NCBI RefSeq assembly: GCF_945859705.1
Contig: NC_079134.1
Coordinates: forward strand, 40,748,576-40,812,575
Reading direction: 5' to 3'
DNA from: Episyrphus balteatus
Lineage: Eukaryota > Arthropoda > Insecta > Diptera > Syrphidae
Length of the DNA: 64,000 bases
Part shown: piece after piece, positions 38,379-50,377 of the stretch
How positions within the stretch are numbered: the first letter of the stretch is position 1
Layout: each line of letters begins with the position of its first letter
Made by a program: the position numbers and the translations under genes
The notes under the pieces: generated by a model
What the model was told of the DNA's origin: nothing
The model's database searches: none
The model's input: the letters and a program-made list of their open reading frames with translations, nothing else

Positions 38379-39510
38379 CAGTGGCGTATTGAGGGGGGGG
38401 CTCAGGGGGCTCAAGCCCCCCCCAAGCCTTCCAGATCATGTTATTTTTTACATAATTTCATTGTAATGTATATGCTTCACTGAAACTTGTTCGTAAATCT
38501 TATAGATTTAGAGGCAGCTCACATGCTCGAGCCCCCTCCAAGTTCTGAAACGGCTATTTGTGTTTGTTTGAGTAAGAGCCTTAGCTGTAGCTGGGGGTTG
38601 GGTGGTTTTTTTCGGATTTAAGTCCAATTCGAAATTCTTCAGATCACTTTTTAATATAATACGTACGTCGAATATCATCACCGTGTAATTTTGCAAAAGT
38701 TCTTATGCAATCTCGATAAACACTTTTTTCAAAAATTATATACTTCTCAAAGCTATTGGAAATAGAAATATTTGATATCTCAAAATCTTAGTGGTCAACA
38801 TATGTAACTAATGGTTTCTTTCAGCAAATGCCAGTTTGGACTTCGAATTCGGATTATAAAAGCAACATATTACGAAAAAATATATATTTCGAATTAAACA
38901 TCTAAAATAATTTAATGGAAAATTAGTTTCTAGGCTTTCACTTTCTGCATTTTTCACTCATTTAGATTTTCTGATCGAATTCAATTCACATTATTTCTGT
39001 TTGTAAATTTGGTGCCTTTTTTAATGAATCTATAATTTTTAGACAAAATATTATCATAACTTATTTGTGTCTCCTTATTTTTTCTCTTGAATTCTTCTTT
39101 TTTTTCATTAAAATTGCCGATAAAATTGCATCCAGCAGTAATAATTTAACTTCAGAAACAAAATTAAAAAGGATGATCCTTCAGCTATGACAGTTCGAAG
39201 CAATTTCGAAGTTTTTGAAATTGATCCAAATGAAGAATATGATATTTTATTTCACGTGAAATCTAAAAGTGATTTCAATTCACTTTCGGTCGAATTGCGG
39301 AACAAGAACTTTAAAAACAGGAGACAGCAGTACGAAGCTGTCGACGTCGAGAGCAGTTAAATGCTACTATACCACTTTCAGTATCGCAGCACAGCGCTTC
39401 ACTCTCGATCAAAGGTGAATAAAATAGAGAGAAAAATTTTTCGTACCCCTCTAAAAAATGTTTGAAAAATTTTCTAGCCCCCTCCAAATTTTTTTCTGGA
39501 TACGCCACTG
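38379..39510. mobile_element. Non-autonomous hAT element, 1,132 bases, TSD CCTGTTAA
   Basis: The start CAGTGGCGTATTGAGG and the end GGATACGCCACTG are flanked by the 8-base duplication CCTGTTAA (38371-38378, 39511-39518). The left end has a run of nine G and mirrored CTCAGGGGGCTC / GAGCCCCC tracts, with related GAGCCCCCTCC and TAGCCCCCTCC motifs inside. No hAT transposase domain is visible. Its terminus matches the element end at 571-582. Confidence 0.88.
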
Positions 39511-39518
39511 CCTGTTAA

Positions 39519-40191
39519 CCCTATTAAATGACAGAATTTTTAAAAATCCTTCATTTGGATTAAGCTTTAGGTTATTATCTTTCAAATAAGCTATAGAAGA
39601 TTTTTGTATCTCTAATAGTTTATTTTTAATTTTGAATTGAATTTTTTTGCCGCACTGCGAAAGTGCGAGAGTGTAACGCTAGAAAATGGCGTCACATTTT
39701 TGTGGTGGCTGCCATGGTTCATCGATTTATAAGACTTTATCACGTCAAAAACACTAGATTTTTACGGTTTTCTCAATATTTTTAAGGTTATGTTGTAAAT
39801 TATACAAATACATTTTGTAGATCTTATAATTACAACTTTTATAAATAACTTGCAAGAAATCATTAAAAATCTTTATTTTTTTCACGCCGCTTAATTTTTT
39901 CCTCTAATGATTTTTGGTCTAAGGGATTTCAACAATATGCAGATTAAATTCAATTTTATCATTTTTTTTTAATTTTTTACTTTAAATCAATAACTAATGA
40001 TATTTCTTTTTATATTTTCAGGTGAGTCAACAATTTTCACTTAATTTATTGGTAAGTTTTTTTTCAACAAATGAAAAGTAGATTTTATCATCAAAATGGC
40101 GTTTTGCTGTAATTATTTTTTCAACAATATAATTTAGAAATTAAAAAAAAATTAATTTAAAATTAACAGCAAAGCAAAAAAAAAAATCTCA
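39519..40191. other. Gene-free stretch between the hAT and a tRNA
   Basis: AT-rich with no gene or transposon end recognised. The A-run at about 40178-40186 is the terminator of the tRNA-Gly on the minus strand. Confidence 0.4.
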
Positions 40192-40262
40192 TGCATCGGC
40201 CGGGAATCGAACCCGGGCCGCCCGCGTGGCAGGCGAGCATTCTACCACTGAACCACCGATGC
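40192..40262 (-). tRNA. tRNA-Gly (anticodon GCC)
   Basis: Identical over all 71 bases to the gene at 29635-29705, with intact A and B boxes and acceptor pairing. An A-run on the plus strand just left of it is a Pol III terminator on the minus strand. Confidence 0.98.
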
Positions 40263-41332
40263 TTCATAAAAATTAAGTGTCCAAATAAAGGTTGGTGATT
40301 AGTTGATTTGATTAGATTAAAAAAGTTGATACTAATCTTATCGAATATAAGAAGTAGGTAGATATAATTGAAAACTTAAATGACTACCTATTTGATGAAT
40401 AAGGCTTATCAACAGTTGATAAGTTAAACATACATACCTACATTAGGGTGGGTCAAAAAAAAATCGAAATTCTTTTTTTGATTTGGTACTCCGAAAAATC
40501 GATTGCTAGACACCTCTAGAATATACATACCAAATATGAACTCTTTATATTAATGGGAAGGTCCTCCGCTCCGCTTCGCAATTTTCCATTTTTACATCAA
40601 GCTTCTACTAAAAAAAAATCATTTTTTTTAAATCGACTTTTTAGCAAATTTCTTTACATATTCTTGTGGGAAATTGAACGCTCTACAAAAAAGGCCTTGT
40701 ACACTTTTTTCGTTTATCTAACCGTTCAATAGATATTTGAGGTCCAAAAATCGAGAAAATCTTTAAAAATTCGTTTTTTGTTCTTAATTTTGTAACAAAT
40801 TTAAAAATTATAATAATCAAACGCGCTAGACATATTCTTGTAGGAAATAGATTGCTCCACAAAAAATGTCTTATTAACTTTTTCATTAATGTAATCATTC
40901 TAAAGATATTCGAGGTCAAAATTTAAAAAAATTATAAAAAACATGTTTTTCTATTCAAAATTTTCTAATTCACTGAAAATTCATTATTTTCAAATAAGTA
41001 AGATATATTCTTGTAGGGGCTTAAACGTTCTAAAAAAATTACTTGGAATCAAATTAATTGCTTCAAACGTTGATTTCAGTAGTTTTCTTATGACTCGTAT
41101 GCATTGCGATTTGGATACGATTATCTTTTAAACGGTTAAAGCAATCAATTTGATTCCAAGGAATTTTTTGTAGAACGTTTAAGCATTGAATAATTATATA
41201 TAGAAGTGACACCGATAGTTTCTAGCGCCACAGAATTTTATTTTTTTCGGCAATCAGATGTACTAAAAAATGTCCAGAGAGAATGGGGCTTGTCCTAGAA
41301 AATTATATTTCCAAAAATTTGTTTTTAAAAAA

Positions 41333-41580
41333 GGAAATTTCACTAATACAAACATTAGAAAACAAATATCAAATAAAAATAAAACGTATCGACATGTCGA
41401 CATCCTAAATTAGAAAAAAAAATAAGGAAATTTTACTCACACATAAAACATAAAACAAATATCAAACAAAAATAAATCTTATCGACACATCGACATCCTA
41501 TAAATGAAAAAAGAAAATATGGAAATTTTACTCATACATACAAAATTACACAAATATCAAACAAAAATATTGAAAAGTTA
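41333..41580. repeat. Tandem repeat of about 94 bases, 2.6 copies
   Basis: Units start at GGAAATTT (41333, 41426, 41521) and share CAAATATCAAA(T/C)AAAAATA and the ATCGACA(T/C)(G/A)TCGACATCCTA block. They lie within the 40444-44500 element. Confidence 0.7.
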
Positions 41581-42154
41581 TTTGACATTATAAATGTATC
41601 CATAGTAACTCGAAACTAAAAACAAAACATTTTTATTAACGACGAGAATTTGAAGAAAATTAAATAATTATTGTTGTATATCCTAGGCACGTTATAGCTT
41701 ATAGGGCATGAAAGTTACACTTATTCAATAGTCCTATTAGCGTAGGTGACAAGGTGATTGCTCTTTACTTTTGCTCTTTGAGTTCGTATCCCCACAGAGA
41801 TTGCTATTTTTTTATATTATATTTTTTTGGCAATATTATAAAATGCGTAACAACTAGCGCCTTTTTTTGCTGAATCGAAACTCCACCTGATAACTTTACT
41901 TCATGACAAATAAATTTGTGCCAAAGAAATCTGAATAAGAAGTTTTATTCACCAAAACTTATAATTAGTAAATTTTTTTTTTTTTGGGCCTTACCAATAA
42001 TCAAATTTAAGGCTGACTTAAATATTTAACTGAATTATATATATTTCACCCTACCAATAAACAATTTAATACTCAGGCACAAGGCTAACGCTCGGCTAAA
42101 TTTAATAGTTGAGTTTCATAACGAGTGCAGCTTTTAACCTGAGTTGTTTTTATA

Positions 42155-43160
42155 CACTAGTCCAAAAAGTTAAAGGAACAAAGCAGAATTCGTGATAGCT
42201 CCAACAAGTACCTATTCAATTTGATTTCTTCTACTAAGAAAGATTTGTAGAAACAAAATTTCAAAATCGTTGAAATATATAAATAAATTAAAACAAAAAA
42301 AAAATCAAAAATAAAATTGGTATGCAATTTCGTAGAAATCACTATTCAACATTCAAAACTAAAATGTCAAAAAAAATTAATTTCCGGTTTTCGAAAATTT
42401 GATTTTTCAAAAAAAAGTGTTCAATTTTTTGTATCCAAAAACTATTATTTTTCCAAATTGTCTTACTGTTTTATATTTAAACTATATAAATATTTAAACT
42501 ATATAAAAATTCTTTATAATTGAATTGGCAGTTTGGCAGAAAATCAGATTTGAAAAAAAAAACGGTTCTACGGTAGGTTAATAATAATTTTAAAAAATTT
42601 CCATGATTGCCCAAAAACTATTTTATAATTTTTTTAAACAAAATTACTGGTACCGTTTTCGAGAAAATAAAACATTTCCGAAATTGGTATATGGCAGGTA
42701 TCGTTATTTCTGGTAAACAAAATTAGTTCTAAAAACCCCTCTGGAGAGTCTCCAAAAAATACTTCATACCAAGTTTGATGTTAATCGGTAGATCCGTTTA
42801 GCTATAGACAGACAGACTGACAGATGAACAAAAAATCTACTATTAGTATTCTCCAATGGAACAGGGCTATAGTAATGCAATGTCTGATTGTTATCTCAAC
42901 TTTTTTTTTGTGAGAATGCATAGCTTGACTATATAGTATCATGACAAAATAAAGAGCATGTAAAGCTACATTCTTCTAGTTTTAGGATATTAGAACCAAA
43001 TATTTTATTTCAAATGGTGAAATAGGAAAATCATTGGAACTATCCAAAACCACATTTTCATACATTTGCGATCAAAATAGACCTTTTTACAGTTTTTTTT
43101 TTCAAATAAACTCAAATTCTTGTGAGTTTATTTCAACATTTTATTAATTATTATCGTTTA
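42155..43160 (+). repeat. Composite of the CACTAGTCC (Tc1-like) repeat and the GACA-carrying repeat, copy b
   Basis: It starts TA-CACTAGTCCAAAAAGTTAAAGG. About 42290-42935 then follows the repeat at 24545-25800, including ACCCCTCTGGAGAGTCTCC, ACCAAGTTTGATGTTAATCG and a short GACAGACAGACTGACAG tract (about 42808-42825). From about 42940 it returns to the CACTAGCCC family (TCATGACAAAATAAAGAGC). One repeat therefore appears inserted in, or fused with, the other. Confidence 0.55.
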
Positions 43161-44504
43161 AATTTTAGATTAAAAAAAATTAAAAACAGAGAAAAGTATC
43201 CAAAAATGGTACGAAAAGATTTTTTTTCCAAAATTTAACATTTTGTAAAAACTGCAAATTTGAACAAAGCCGTAAATCCAAAGTTCTTGTTCGCATACAC
43301 AAATCATTTTAAGCAAATAATCGAGATAGTTTCGTATTGTATTAAAATATTTGAAATATGCATTAAAATACTTTAAAATAATGTGTAATATGGCCATATT
43401 GTATGAACTTGATCCTTACCTACTCTTGCATATGGGGTTTAAGAAAATAGTAAGTATATGCTACAGTGCATGCAGACAACATTTAAATAATGTGAACTAC
43501 AGCTAGATATTATTACAAAAAGCACCCTAGTCAAAATTAAATAAACTCTCTATAGTTGAAGAAAAATCTTCTTGTCGTTAATAAAAACAGAAAAACAAAA
43601 TCCTTTCAAATATACATAAGAATCAAACATTCAAAAATAAATGTTCAATTCAAAATATTACAAAAATTAAAAATAAATTCAATTTGAATATTACAGAAAC
43701 AAAAATAAACAAACACACTTCTAACACAAAACAAAACTAATACAAATACACCAAATATAAATAATATAGTAGTTGTGGTTACTTAGTAACCAAAAGTCCT
43801 TTTAAGGAATTTTTCGGCCATCGAATACACAATCCTAAAACGATTGTGGCGCCACTCTTGTAACGATTGTAGCGCCACCCCTCAAACAAAGCGGATGTTT
43901 TTTCCGGTGTCACTTCTATATATAATTATTCAATGGTTTAAGCTCTTACAAAAATATATCTTGCGAATTTGAAAATAATGAATTTTCAGTGAATTAGAAA
44001 ATTTTGAAAAGTAAAAAATGTTTTTATAATTTTTTTAAATTTTGACCTCGAATATCTTTAGAATGGTTAGATTAATGAAAAATTTTTTGTGGAGCAATCT
44101 ATTTCCTACAAGAATATGTCTAGCGCGTTTGATTATTATAATTTTTAAATTTGTTACAAAATTAAGAACAAAAAACGAATTTTTAAAGATTTTCTCGATT
44201 TTTGGACCTCAAATATCTATTAAACGGTTAGATAAACGAAAAAAGTGTACAAGGCCTTTTTTGTAGAGCGTTCAATTTTCCACAAGAATATGTAAAGAAA
44301 TTTGCTAAAAAGTCGATTAAAAAAAAAAATGATTTTTTTTTAGTATAAGCTTGATGTAAAAATGGAAAATTGCGAAGCGGAGGACCTTCCCATTAATATT
44401 AAGGGCTCATATTTGGTGTGTATATTCAAGAGGTGTCTAGCAATCGATTTTTTGGAGTACCAAATCAAAAAAAAAATTTCGATTTTTTTGACCCACCCTA
44501 ACAT

Positions 44505-45746
44505 ACATAAATCTACTTTTGAAGGAAACATTTGTATGACTTCACCTGAATTAAAGCTCACGTTAAAGTCCACAAACTTATTCTTCTAAAACTTATTCTG
44601 CTCAAACTATCTATCATTGTGATACTGTATGAGAATTCCTTTAACGCTGACTTTATACCTAACCCACAACTTAACTTAATCATTATTATGTGCATGTTTG
44701 CAAACATAATGATGTGCTATCAGTTTCTCAGATGTTACCAATCTAACAAAAGCTAAGTGCTTCTGTAAAAAAAATGAAAGAACTTGTCACTTTTGTTTAT
44801 TTTTCATTTACCTACTTACTCAATTTTTTTTTAAATTATAAAAAAAAACAATCTCTTCATTTGATGGAATTAAATCAATTAAAACATTCCCGACAACATG
44901 TTGTCCTTAATTATCTTCCCAGACAAAAGTGGTTCCGGCTTTTATTTCATTAAGTAATTTTTTTTTTTTTACTTGTTGTTTTTTGAATATATTGACTTTT
45001 TACCTGAATGGTGTGTTTATATTCACTATCAAAACCAACCTTCTCTCTCTTGTATACACTGAATTATTATTTTATTTATGCTCTTAAATATATAATTATA
45101 AAAGTCTCTGTGAAAAACGCCGGGCCAGTCGCAGTCGCAGTCGGTCGGGTCGGTTGTTGGTTGGTATAGTTTAATCTGCAATCTATGCCTGCATTTTGTG
45201 TGGAATGCATTCTCAAAAGGCTAATTAATTACAACCTCTCTCATCGAGAGGCATTCACTTAGACATTCATAGTATGTCGCCAATTAATTGGAGTAGTTAT
45301 GTAGGAGGTATTTAAAAACTTATATTGTTTGATACTTTTTTTTTTAAGTTTTTTTTTTTTTTTTTGTTCACACACAATTTTATTTTTTTTATTGCAAAGT
45401 GATTAAGTTTATTTTACTTAATTTTATTTTTTAAACAAGACACGCGGATGTGCTATAAGTTGTGATGATGACGGTGAATGTAGGAAAAGATAATTGAAAG
45501 TATTTTTTTAAGTAGCATAAAAACTATTGATAGGTGAATTTATTGGCGGAAAATTGCTAGGTATTAATGGAGCAATTATATATGTATAATAAATAAAATT
45601 GAGAAGAAAAAATTTAATAAAGAAAGTCAGTGTTACCAGAAGTTGTTTAAAATTACCCAATTATAATTGCTCATATATTTTAGGTGGTTTCTTACTTTTC
45701 TTCTTTTTCTTCTTACCTACATCCAATTCTTAACAAAATATTTAAT
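44505..45746. other. Gene-free stretch with a possibly unique block
   Basis: No gene was recognised. The 45.05-45.3 kb part is less AT-rich, with GTCGCAGTCGCAGTCGGTCG, several AATTAATT cores and a CCTCTC-ATC-GAGAGG hairpin (about 45235-45251). This resembles host regulatory or UTR sequence rather than a transposon, but nothing proves it. Confidence 0.35.
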
Positions 45747-45817
45747 TGCATCGGCCGGGAATCGAACCCGGGCCGCCCGCGTGGCAGGCGAGCATTCTAC
45801 CACTGAACCACCGATGC
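45747..45817 (-). tRNA. tRNA-Gly (anticodon GCC)
   Basis: Identical over 71 bases to the other intact copies. Its 3' side has a weaker T-rich terminator (AAATATTT on the plus strand) than the others. The 5' flank (plus-strand TTATAAAAAATTAAATATTA from 45818) resembles that of the tRNA-Gly pseudogene at 53589, indicating duplication with flanking DNA. Confidence 0.97.
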
Positions 45818-46033
45818 TTATAAAAAATTAAATATTAACAGTTAACAACGGATTTGATCATTTTTTCAATATTAATTTGCAACCTTCTTCAAATTCGATG
45901 CTTAGGAGCTTTAGACAATGGAAATTTTCAAGGACTCAAACTAATCGATTCTTAAATACACTCAGGAAAAGGTTATTTTTTCCTGACAAAAAACTCGTAA
46001 CTATTTTTATTCAAATGTTGTGCTTTTTTTTCT

Positions 46034-46070
<37 letters not shown>

Positions 46071-47319
46071 TCTTGCCTGTTGAATCGCTTAGAATCTTTT
46101 TTTTTGCAGTTTTCTGACTTTCTCCTCAATCATCTATGATTCATTTTTATAACGGAAATGGTCTCAAGTAGTAGATAACTTCCAATACGTAATTGTATAC
46201 CCATACATTATTTGAAGAAAAAAAAAAAGTTGCGTATACACCACAGTGTACACATTCCTCTTTTTATTTTAATCTTGGTTTTGGCGACTTTCTTTCAGCA
46301 AAAGCAGGTTGACAAGTCAGTCAGAAGACACTGAAAATTTGTAAATTAGTAAAATGAAAAACAAGCCTGTTCATTTGAGCTAGAAACATGAGTTGTGAAA
46401 TTATTCTAAGATGAAAAAAAAAAAAAAATACAAAAAAAATGAATTAATTTAAAAAATTTTAAAATTTATCCCGTTTTCATCAAAATGTGGGTTGTTTTTA
46501 AAAATTAGTTATAAAATAGAGATATTTATTTTTAATATTCTCGTTAGTAATATAATGTATGCCCAAAACTCATTCTACCGCTAACATCCTATCTAAAATA
46601 TATCTTTAAAAATAATTGCATAGATTCTAATCTGAATCGTCCGTACGCACGGAAAAAAAAAGAAATTCTTTAAAACAGAGACTCTGTATAAAATCAAGAA
46701 TATTTCTAAACATTTCTAAATTAAGCTGACAAGGTTTCTTAATTTGTAAAATGATTTGATTAAAAAAAATTCATTTAATTTAATAATAAAATATTTTTAT
46801 TTTTATGTGAAGACATTTTAATTTAAAGTGGATTTCCATTTAACATAAAGTGTAAGGCACTTAAATACAATACGTTATCTGATTAAACTTACTTAATTTG
46901 CAATAATTTTGAGGTTTGATATCTACTATAAAAACAAATGTTTAAAACTTTAATATTACACATTTTAGATAAAATTTTACATTTTCAAACTACTGAAGTT
47001 TAAATTTGACTTGAGATATTTCGATTTAAATAAAATTGACCATAAAGTGTAAAATTTGTTACTGTTATGGGAACATCTTGTCAATTTTTCTCTTAAGAAG
47101 CTTTTAAAAAATGAGGCTTTTACCTATAAGACAAATAAGTTTTGTTTTTATTTATTTACCTGCTACCTCCCTACTAACAATTTTGCTTCTATAATGCTTT
47201 ACAAAAGCAACAATTGCATTTGTAAAGCTTTAAAGAACCAAAATTGTTTGTCGGGCTGTTTCTAAATTAATCCATCCTGCAAAACAAAAAATAACCAAGC
47301 AAACATAAATGTTTTAAGT
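45818..47319. other. Gene-free stretch with a 33-base T run
   Basis: Homopolymer T at 46035-46067. An inverted copy of the dispersed motif (TGCGTATACACCACAGTG) starts near 46231. No frame or transposon end was recognised in the rest. Confidence 0.4.
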
Positions 47320-48042
47320 AGATGGAAAAAACCCAAAAAAGTGAAACAATTTTTTCAAATTTTTTGATTTGGTTGTTTGATTAAAAATATATTTAAATAC
47401 AGAATGCAATCAATTTTAATTTTTTGCATAGCCTAGGTCCCGAGTATACTTAGCTCAAACTAGATTCTTTAAATTTGGAAATTTCGTTCTTTTTTTCTGC
47501 AACTTTTGACGAATTTTTTTTAAAGAATAGAGCTATATAAAAAAAAGTATGTAGTGTTGTTAATGGTATATTTGTCCTTAAGTCTACGTTTACCGTTTGT
47601 TGAATTTGCTTTTGAATCAGAAAAACAAGAATATTATATGAAGAAACCTCTAGAGCGAATAGTTTTTACTCTTTGTCGGCCTATAAAAAAAAGCTCCACG
47701 ATGCTCCACGCAGAGGCGGCGGAAGGGGCGTGCGGAGTGTGCCCCCGCATACGGCCCCGCGCTTGAAGGGGCCCCGCGCTTGGAGGGGCTCCGCGGGCCC
47801 CAAACGCAAATGTCTCGGCCTTTGGAAATAATAAAATTAGAAAAATTAGAAAAAGAAAATTAAACAATTTAAAATTATTGTTTAACTTTTTTTTCTCAAG
47901 TGAAGCACAATTAGATTGTTGGATTTTTTAAAATTTCTGCTTTTCGGAATCCCAATTTTATTTAAAACTTAATGAAATGTATACATTTTTTTCTAGGAAA
48001 TCTATGTGAGAAAAAATGCTATTTTTCAATTTTGTAAAAGTA

Positions 48043-48813
48043 GACTCAGAGAAAAAAATAGTTAATATCGGGATAACTATTAAAATAGTTAAAAAAAATA
48101 GTTATTTGTGATTGATTATAATCAATCGCTATTTACTATTTACTATTAAATAGTAAATTTTAACTATTAAAATATTTATATTTGACTATTTAAACTGTCA
48201 ATAATGACTGTTTAAAATTGTTACCTCGGTTTTTACTATTAACCCTTTCGAACCCAAGCTATGAAAATCAATATTAAAAAATGATTTTTCAGTATTATCG
48301 TATCAAAAACATCACATCACAACTAAGAAATATGAATAGCAAAAAGTTATTTTCCAAAATAATAAATAGCAAAACTAATGTGTTACTCTCATGTTACATG
48401 TAAGTAACATGCACTGCCTATGACCACCAAAAAAAGTCGGACAACTGAGAAAGTAAATTTTTATGGAACAATAATATATGCTACTTCTTCTAAGCCAAAA
48501 AGCAAGACACTTTCTGGATTAACTTTTTTTATATCTTTTTTTCAAAATTATGACCATATATAAAAAAAAAATTTTTGCAAAAAAAAAGAAAAAATGTAAA
48601 TTTCAGTTCCTTTTTCGATAAAAAAAATTAAAGGTATCATATTTGACTAAATTTTTGTAACAATCCAGTAACTAGGCATCATTATCTTTCAATTAAGCCA
48701 TCGAAACCTAAAAAAATATCTAATGGAATATTTTTTACGAATTTTTAAAAATATGTTACATGAGAGTAACGCTGGGTCCGAAAGGGTTAAAATATTTATT
48801 TTTTCTCTGAGCG
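48043..48813. mobile_element. MITE with TA duplication, TIR (G/C)(A/G)CTCAGAGAAAAAA, interrupted
   Basis: GACTCAGAGAAAAAAATA from 48043 is mirrored by TTTTTTCTCTGAGCG ending 48813, with TA outside (48041-48042, 48814-48815). Removing the nested piggyBac-like element leaves about 220 bases rich in AATAGTTA/TAACTATT motifs. Tc1/mariner type by duplication and size. Confidence 0.65.
48243..48786. mobile_element. piggyBac-like MITE, 544 bases, TSD TTAA
   Basis: CCCTTTCGAACCCAAGC at 48243 and the inverse of CCCTTTCGGACCCAGC ending 48786 lie between TTAA copies (48239-48242, 48787-48790). A TTAA target with TIRs starting CCC is the piggyBac signature. A subterminal GTTACTCTCATGTTAC motif is mirrored near the right end (TACATGAGAGTAAC). 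No protein. Confidence 0.82.
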
Positions 48814-49571
48814 TATTTAAAACTGTACGAAATAATTTTTTTATAAAGCTTAGTAAACTTTATTTCCTCTAATAAAAATTGTTTGCTTGCATAAACTGAC
48901 TCTTCACTTTGTGACAATTTAAACACTTTGTAAAGATTGATTTGTTGATCTCCATGAAAAATCATTAAAAAATACCATTTTATTCAGTGGAATTTTCGAA
49001 TTTTCGCTGCTCCGTATTCCGTATTCGATAATTTATGTATTTATTAGTTATTTATTAAAAAAATATTAAAATATATTGATAAGTATCTAACAGAGGAAAG
49101 CAAACATGAACAGAAACAATTACTTCAATACTTCATTAGTATAACTTCATTGAAGAACTTCCAACTAGATGATGGATAAAAACAAACAATAGATCGCAAA
49201 GCGAAAATTATAGTCCCACAACTTTTTTGAAGTTATACTTCTTATGGGACGGTGGGTATGAAAATTTGTTTTTTGACAAGAACTCCGAGACAATTGGGCA
49301 GCAGGGCTGTCGTTTCACCTTTATAGTTGGTAGCAGTATTTTAAAATGCAGTATGCCGCAGTACGGTAAAAAAAACACACAACACGTGGCAAGTTGCATG
49401 TTTCATGTCGCAAATCGCGTGGCATGAATCATGGTGCAAGTGCATGCGGCAAGTGGCATTCAATGTGACAAAATGCATGTGGCAATTTGCATGTGGCAAT
49501 TAAATATTCATTTAATATACTGAGTGTGAAGTATAACTTCAGTCGCGTGTACATGTGTGCACAGTGTGCAC

Positions 49572-49604
49572 AAAAAGAGTGTGTGCACTGCACACACTCT
49601 TTTT
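49572..49604. repeat. Perfect 14-bp hairpin with 5-base loop
   Basis: AAAAAGAGTGTGTG (49572-49585), loop CACTG, then CACACACTCTTTTT. It lies inside the hAT at 47711-51014 with a T run at its end, like a transcription end signal, but no transcript is known. Confidence 0.7.
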
Positions 49605-50080
49605 TTTTAAATATCTTCCTGTATCTAGCCTCTTGTTTTTTTCCGGCCTCTTCTCCTTCATTAAATCACCAATTAAAAGAACCAATAAGTCCTAAATATT
49701 ACTAAAATTACATTTTGATGCAAATGTCATCTCTATACGTAAACCATCGCATCTTTTAGGCCGAAGAAAGAAACATAAACCGTTTTTCTAACAGAAACAC
49801 GAGTGATTTTAAAAAACAATAATTTTAAAGAAAGAAACAAATCCCGGCTTTATTTCTTTCATTCTACTGATAAATTTTAACTTATTTTAATTTTTTTGAA
49901 AAGTGTCAATTTTCATATTTTAAAACTAACGGAAAACTAGCATAACCACATTCTTAGAACCGTAAAATAAAGAAGTTATGCAGTTATTTGCGTTTTGCCA
50001 ACAATATGCTGAGATGTATTTATTCCCTTCTTCCAATTGGTGATTCAATTGATATTTTTATATTCTAAAAAAGGAACCGA

Positions 50081-50377
50081 TATAATATTGCTATTAGATA
50101 TTTATTTTAATGTAGAAATACTTTTTTTCGCCAGTTTACTTTTTATTTAATTGCGTTTAGTGAAGATTATTTGCAATATTAAACTGTTTTTACTTGCTCT
50201 ATAGGGCAAGTATTGGTTTCGTGTAGAAAAAAAAATCGAGGTTTTAATCAAAACCAACATTACGATTATGGAGAAGATCAAAAAAGTGGTTTTCGTCATG
50301 CTGTCCGTCGGTCTGTGCGTCTGTGCGAAAAAAAGTATTTCTACATTAAAATAAATATCTAATAGCAATATTATATT
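50081..50377. repeat. Inverted repeat with 52-base identical arms
   Basis: The left arm, starting ATATAATATTGCTATTAG (50081) and ending at CTTTTTTTCGC (about 50132), is mirrored without mismatch at about 50326-50377. The spacer of about 190 bases contains TTGCTCTATAGGGCAAG (a small hairpin) and GTCCGTCGGTCTGTGCGTCTG. This is probably a further MITE nested in the hAT; the duplication is not resolved. Confidence 0.75.

Larger units (their letters stand above)
40444..44500. mobile_element. 4.06 kb element with very long inverted repeats, TIR TAGGGTGGGTC
   Basis: TAGGGTGGGTCAAAAAA at 40444 is mirrored by GACCCACCCTA ending 44500. The arms run about 40444-41235 and 43845-44500; the left arm has an extra internal segment of about 170 bases (near 41020-41190), itself a small inverted repeat. 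ACAT flanks both ends (40440-40443, 44501-44504), a 4-base duplication. Reading the ends as GGGTGGGTC with TA duplication is also possible. The interior (41236-43844) holds a tandem repeat and a copy of dispersed repeats but no transposase. Superfamily not assigned. Confidence 0.75.

Noticed and set aside
40444..44500. TTA/TAA flanks as a Harbinger-type duplication
   Set aside because: The left flank reads TTA and the right TAA, which are inverse rather than direct copies; ACAT or TA is the consistent direct duplication.
46035..46067. Poly-T run as the tail of a retroposed copy
   Set aside because: No matching reverse-transcribed body or target duplication is visible beside it.
47634..47867. 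Gly/Pro/Arg-rich frames around the GGGGCCCC block
   Set aside because: They cross the terminus of an hAT element and its G/C-rich subterminal region.
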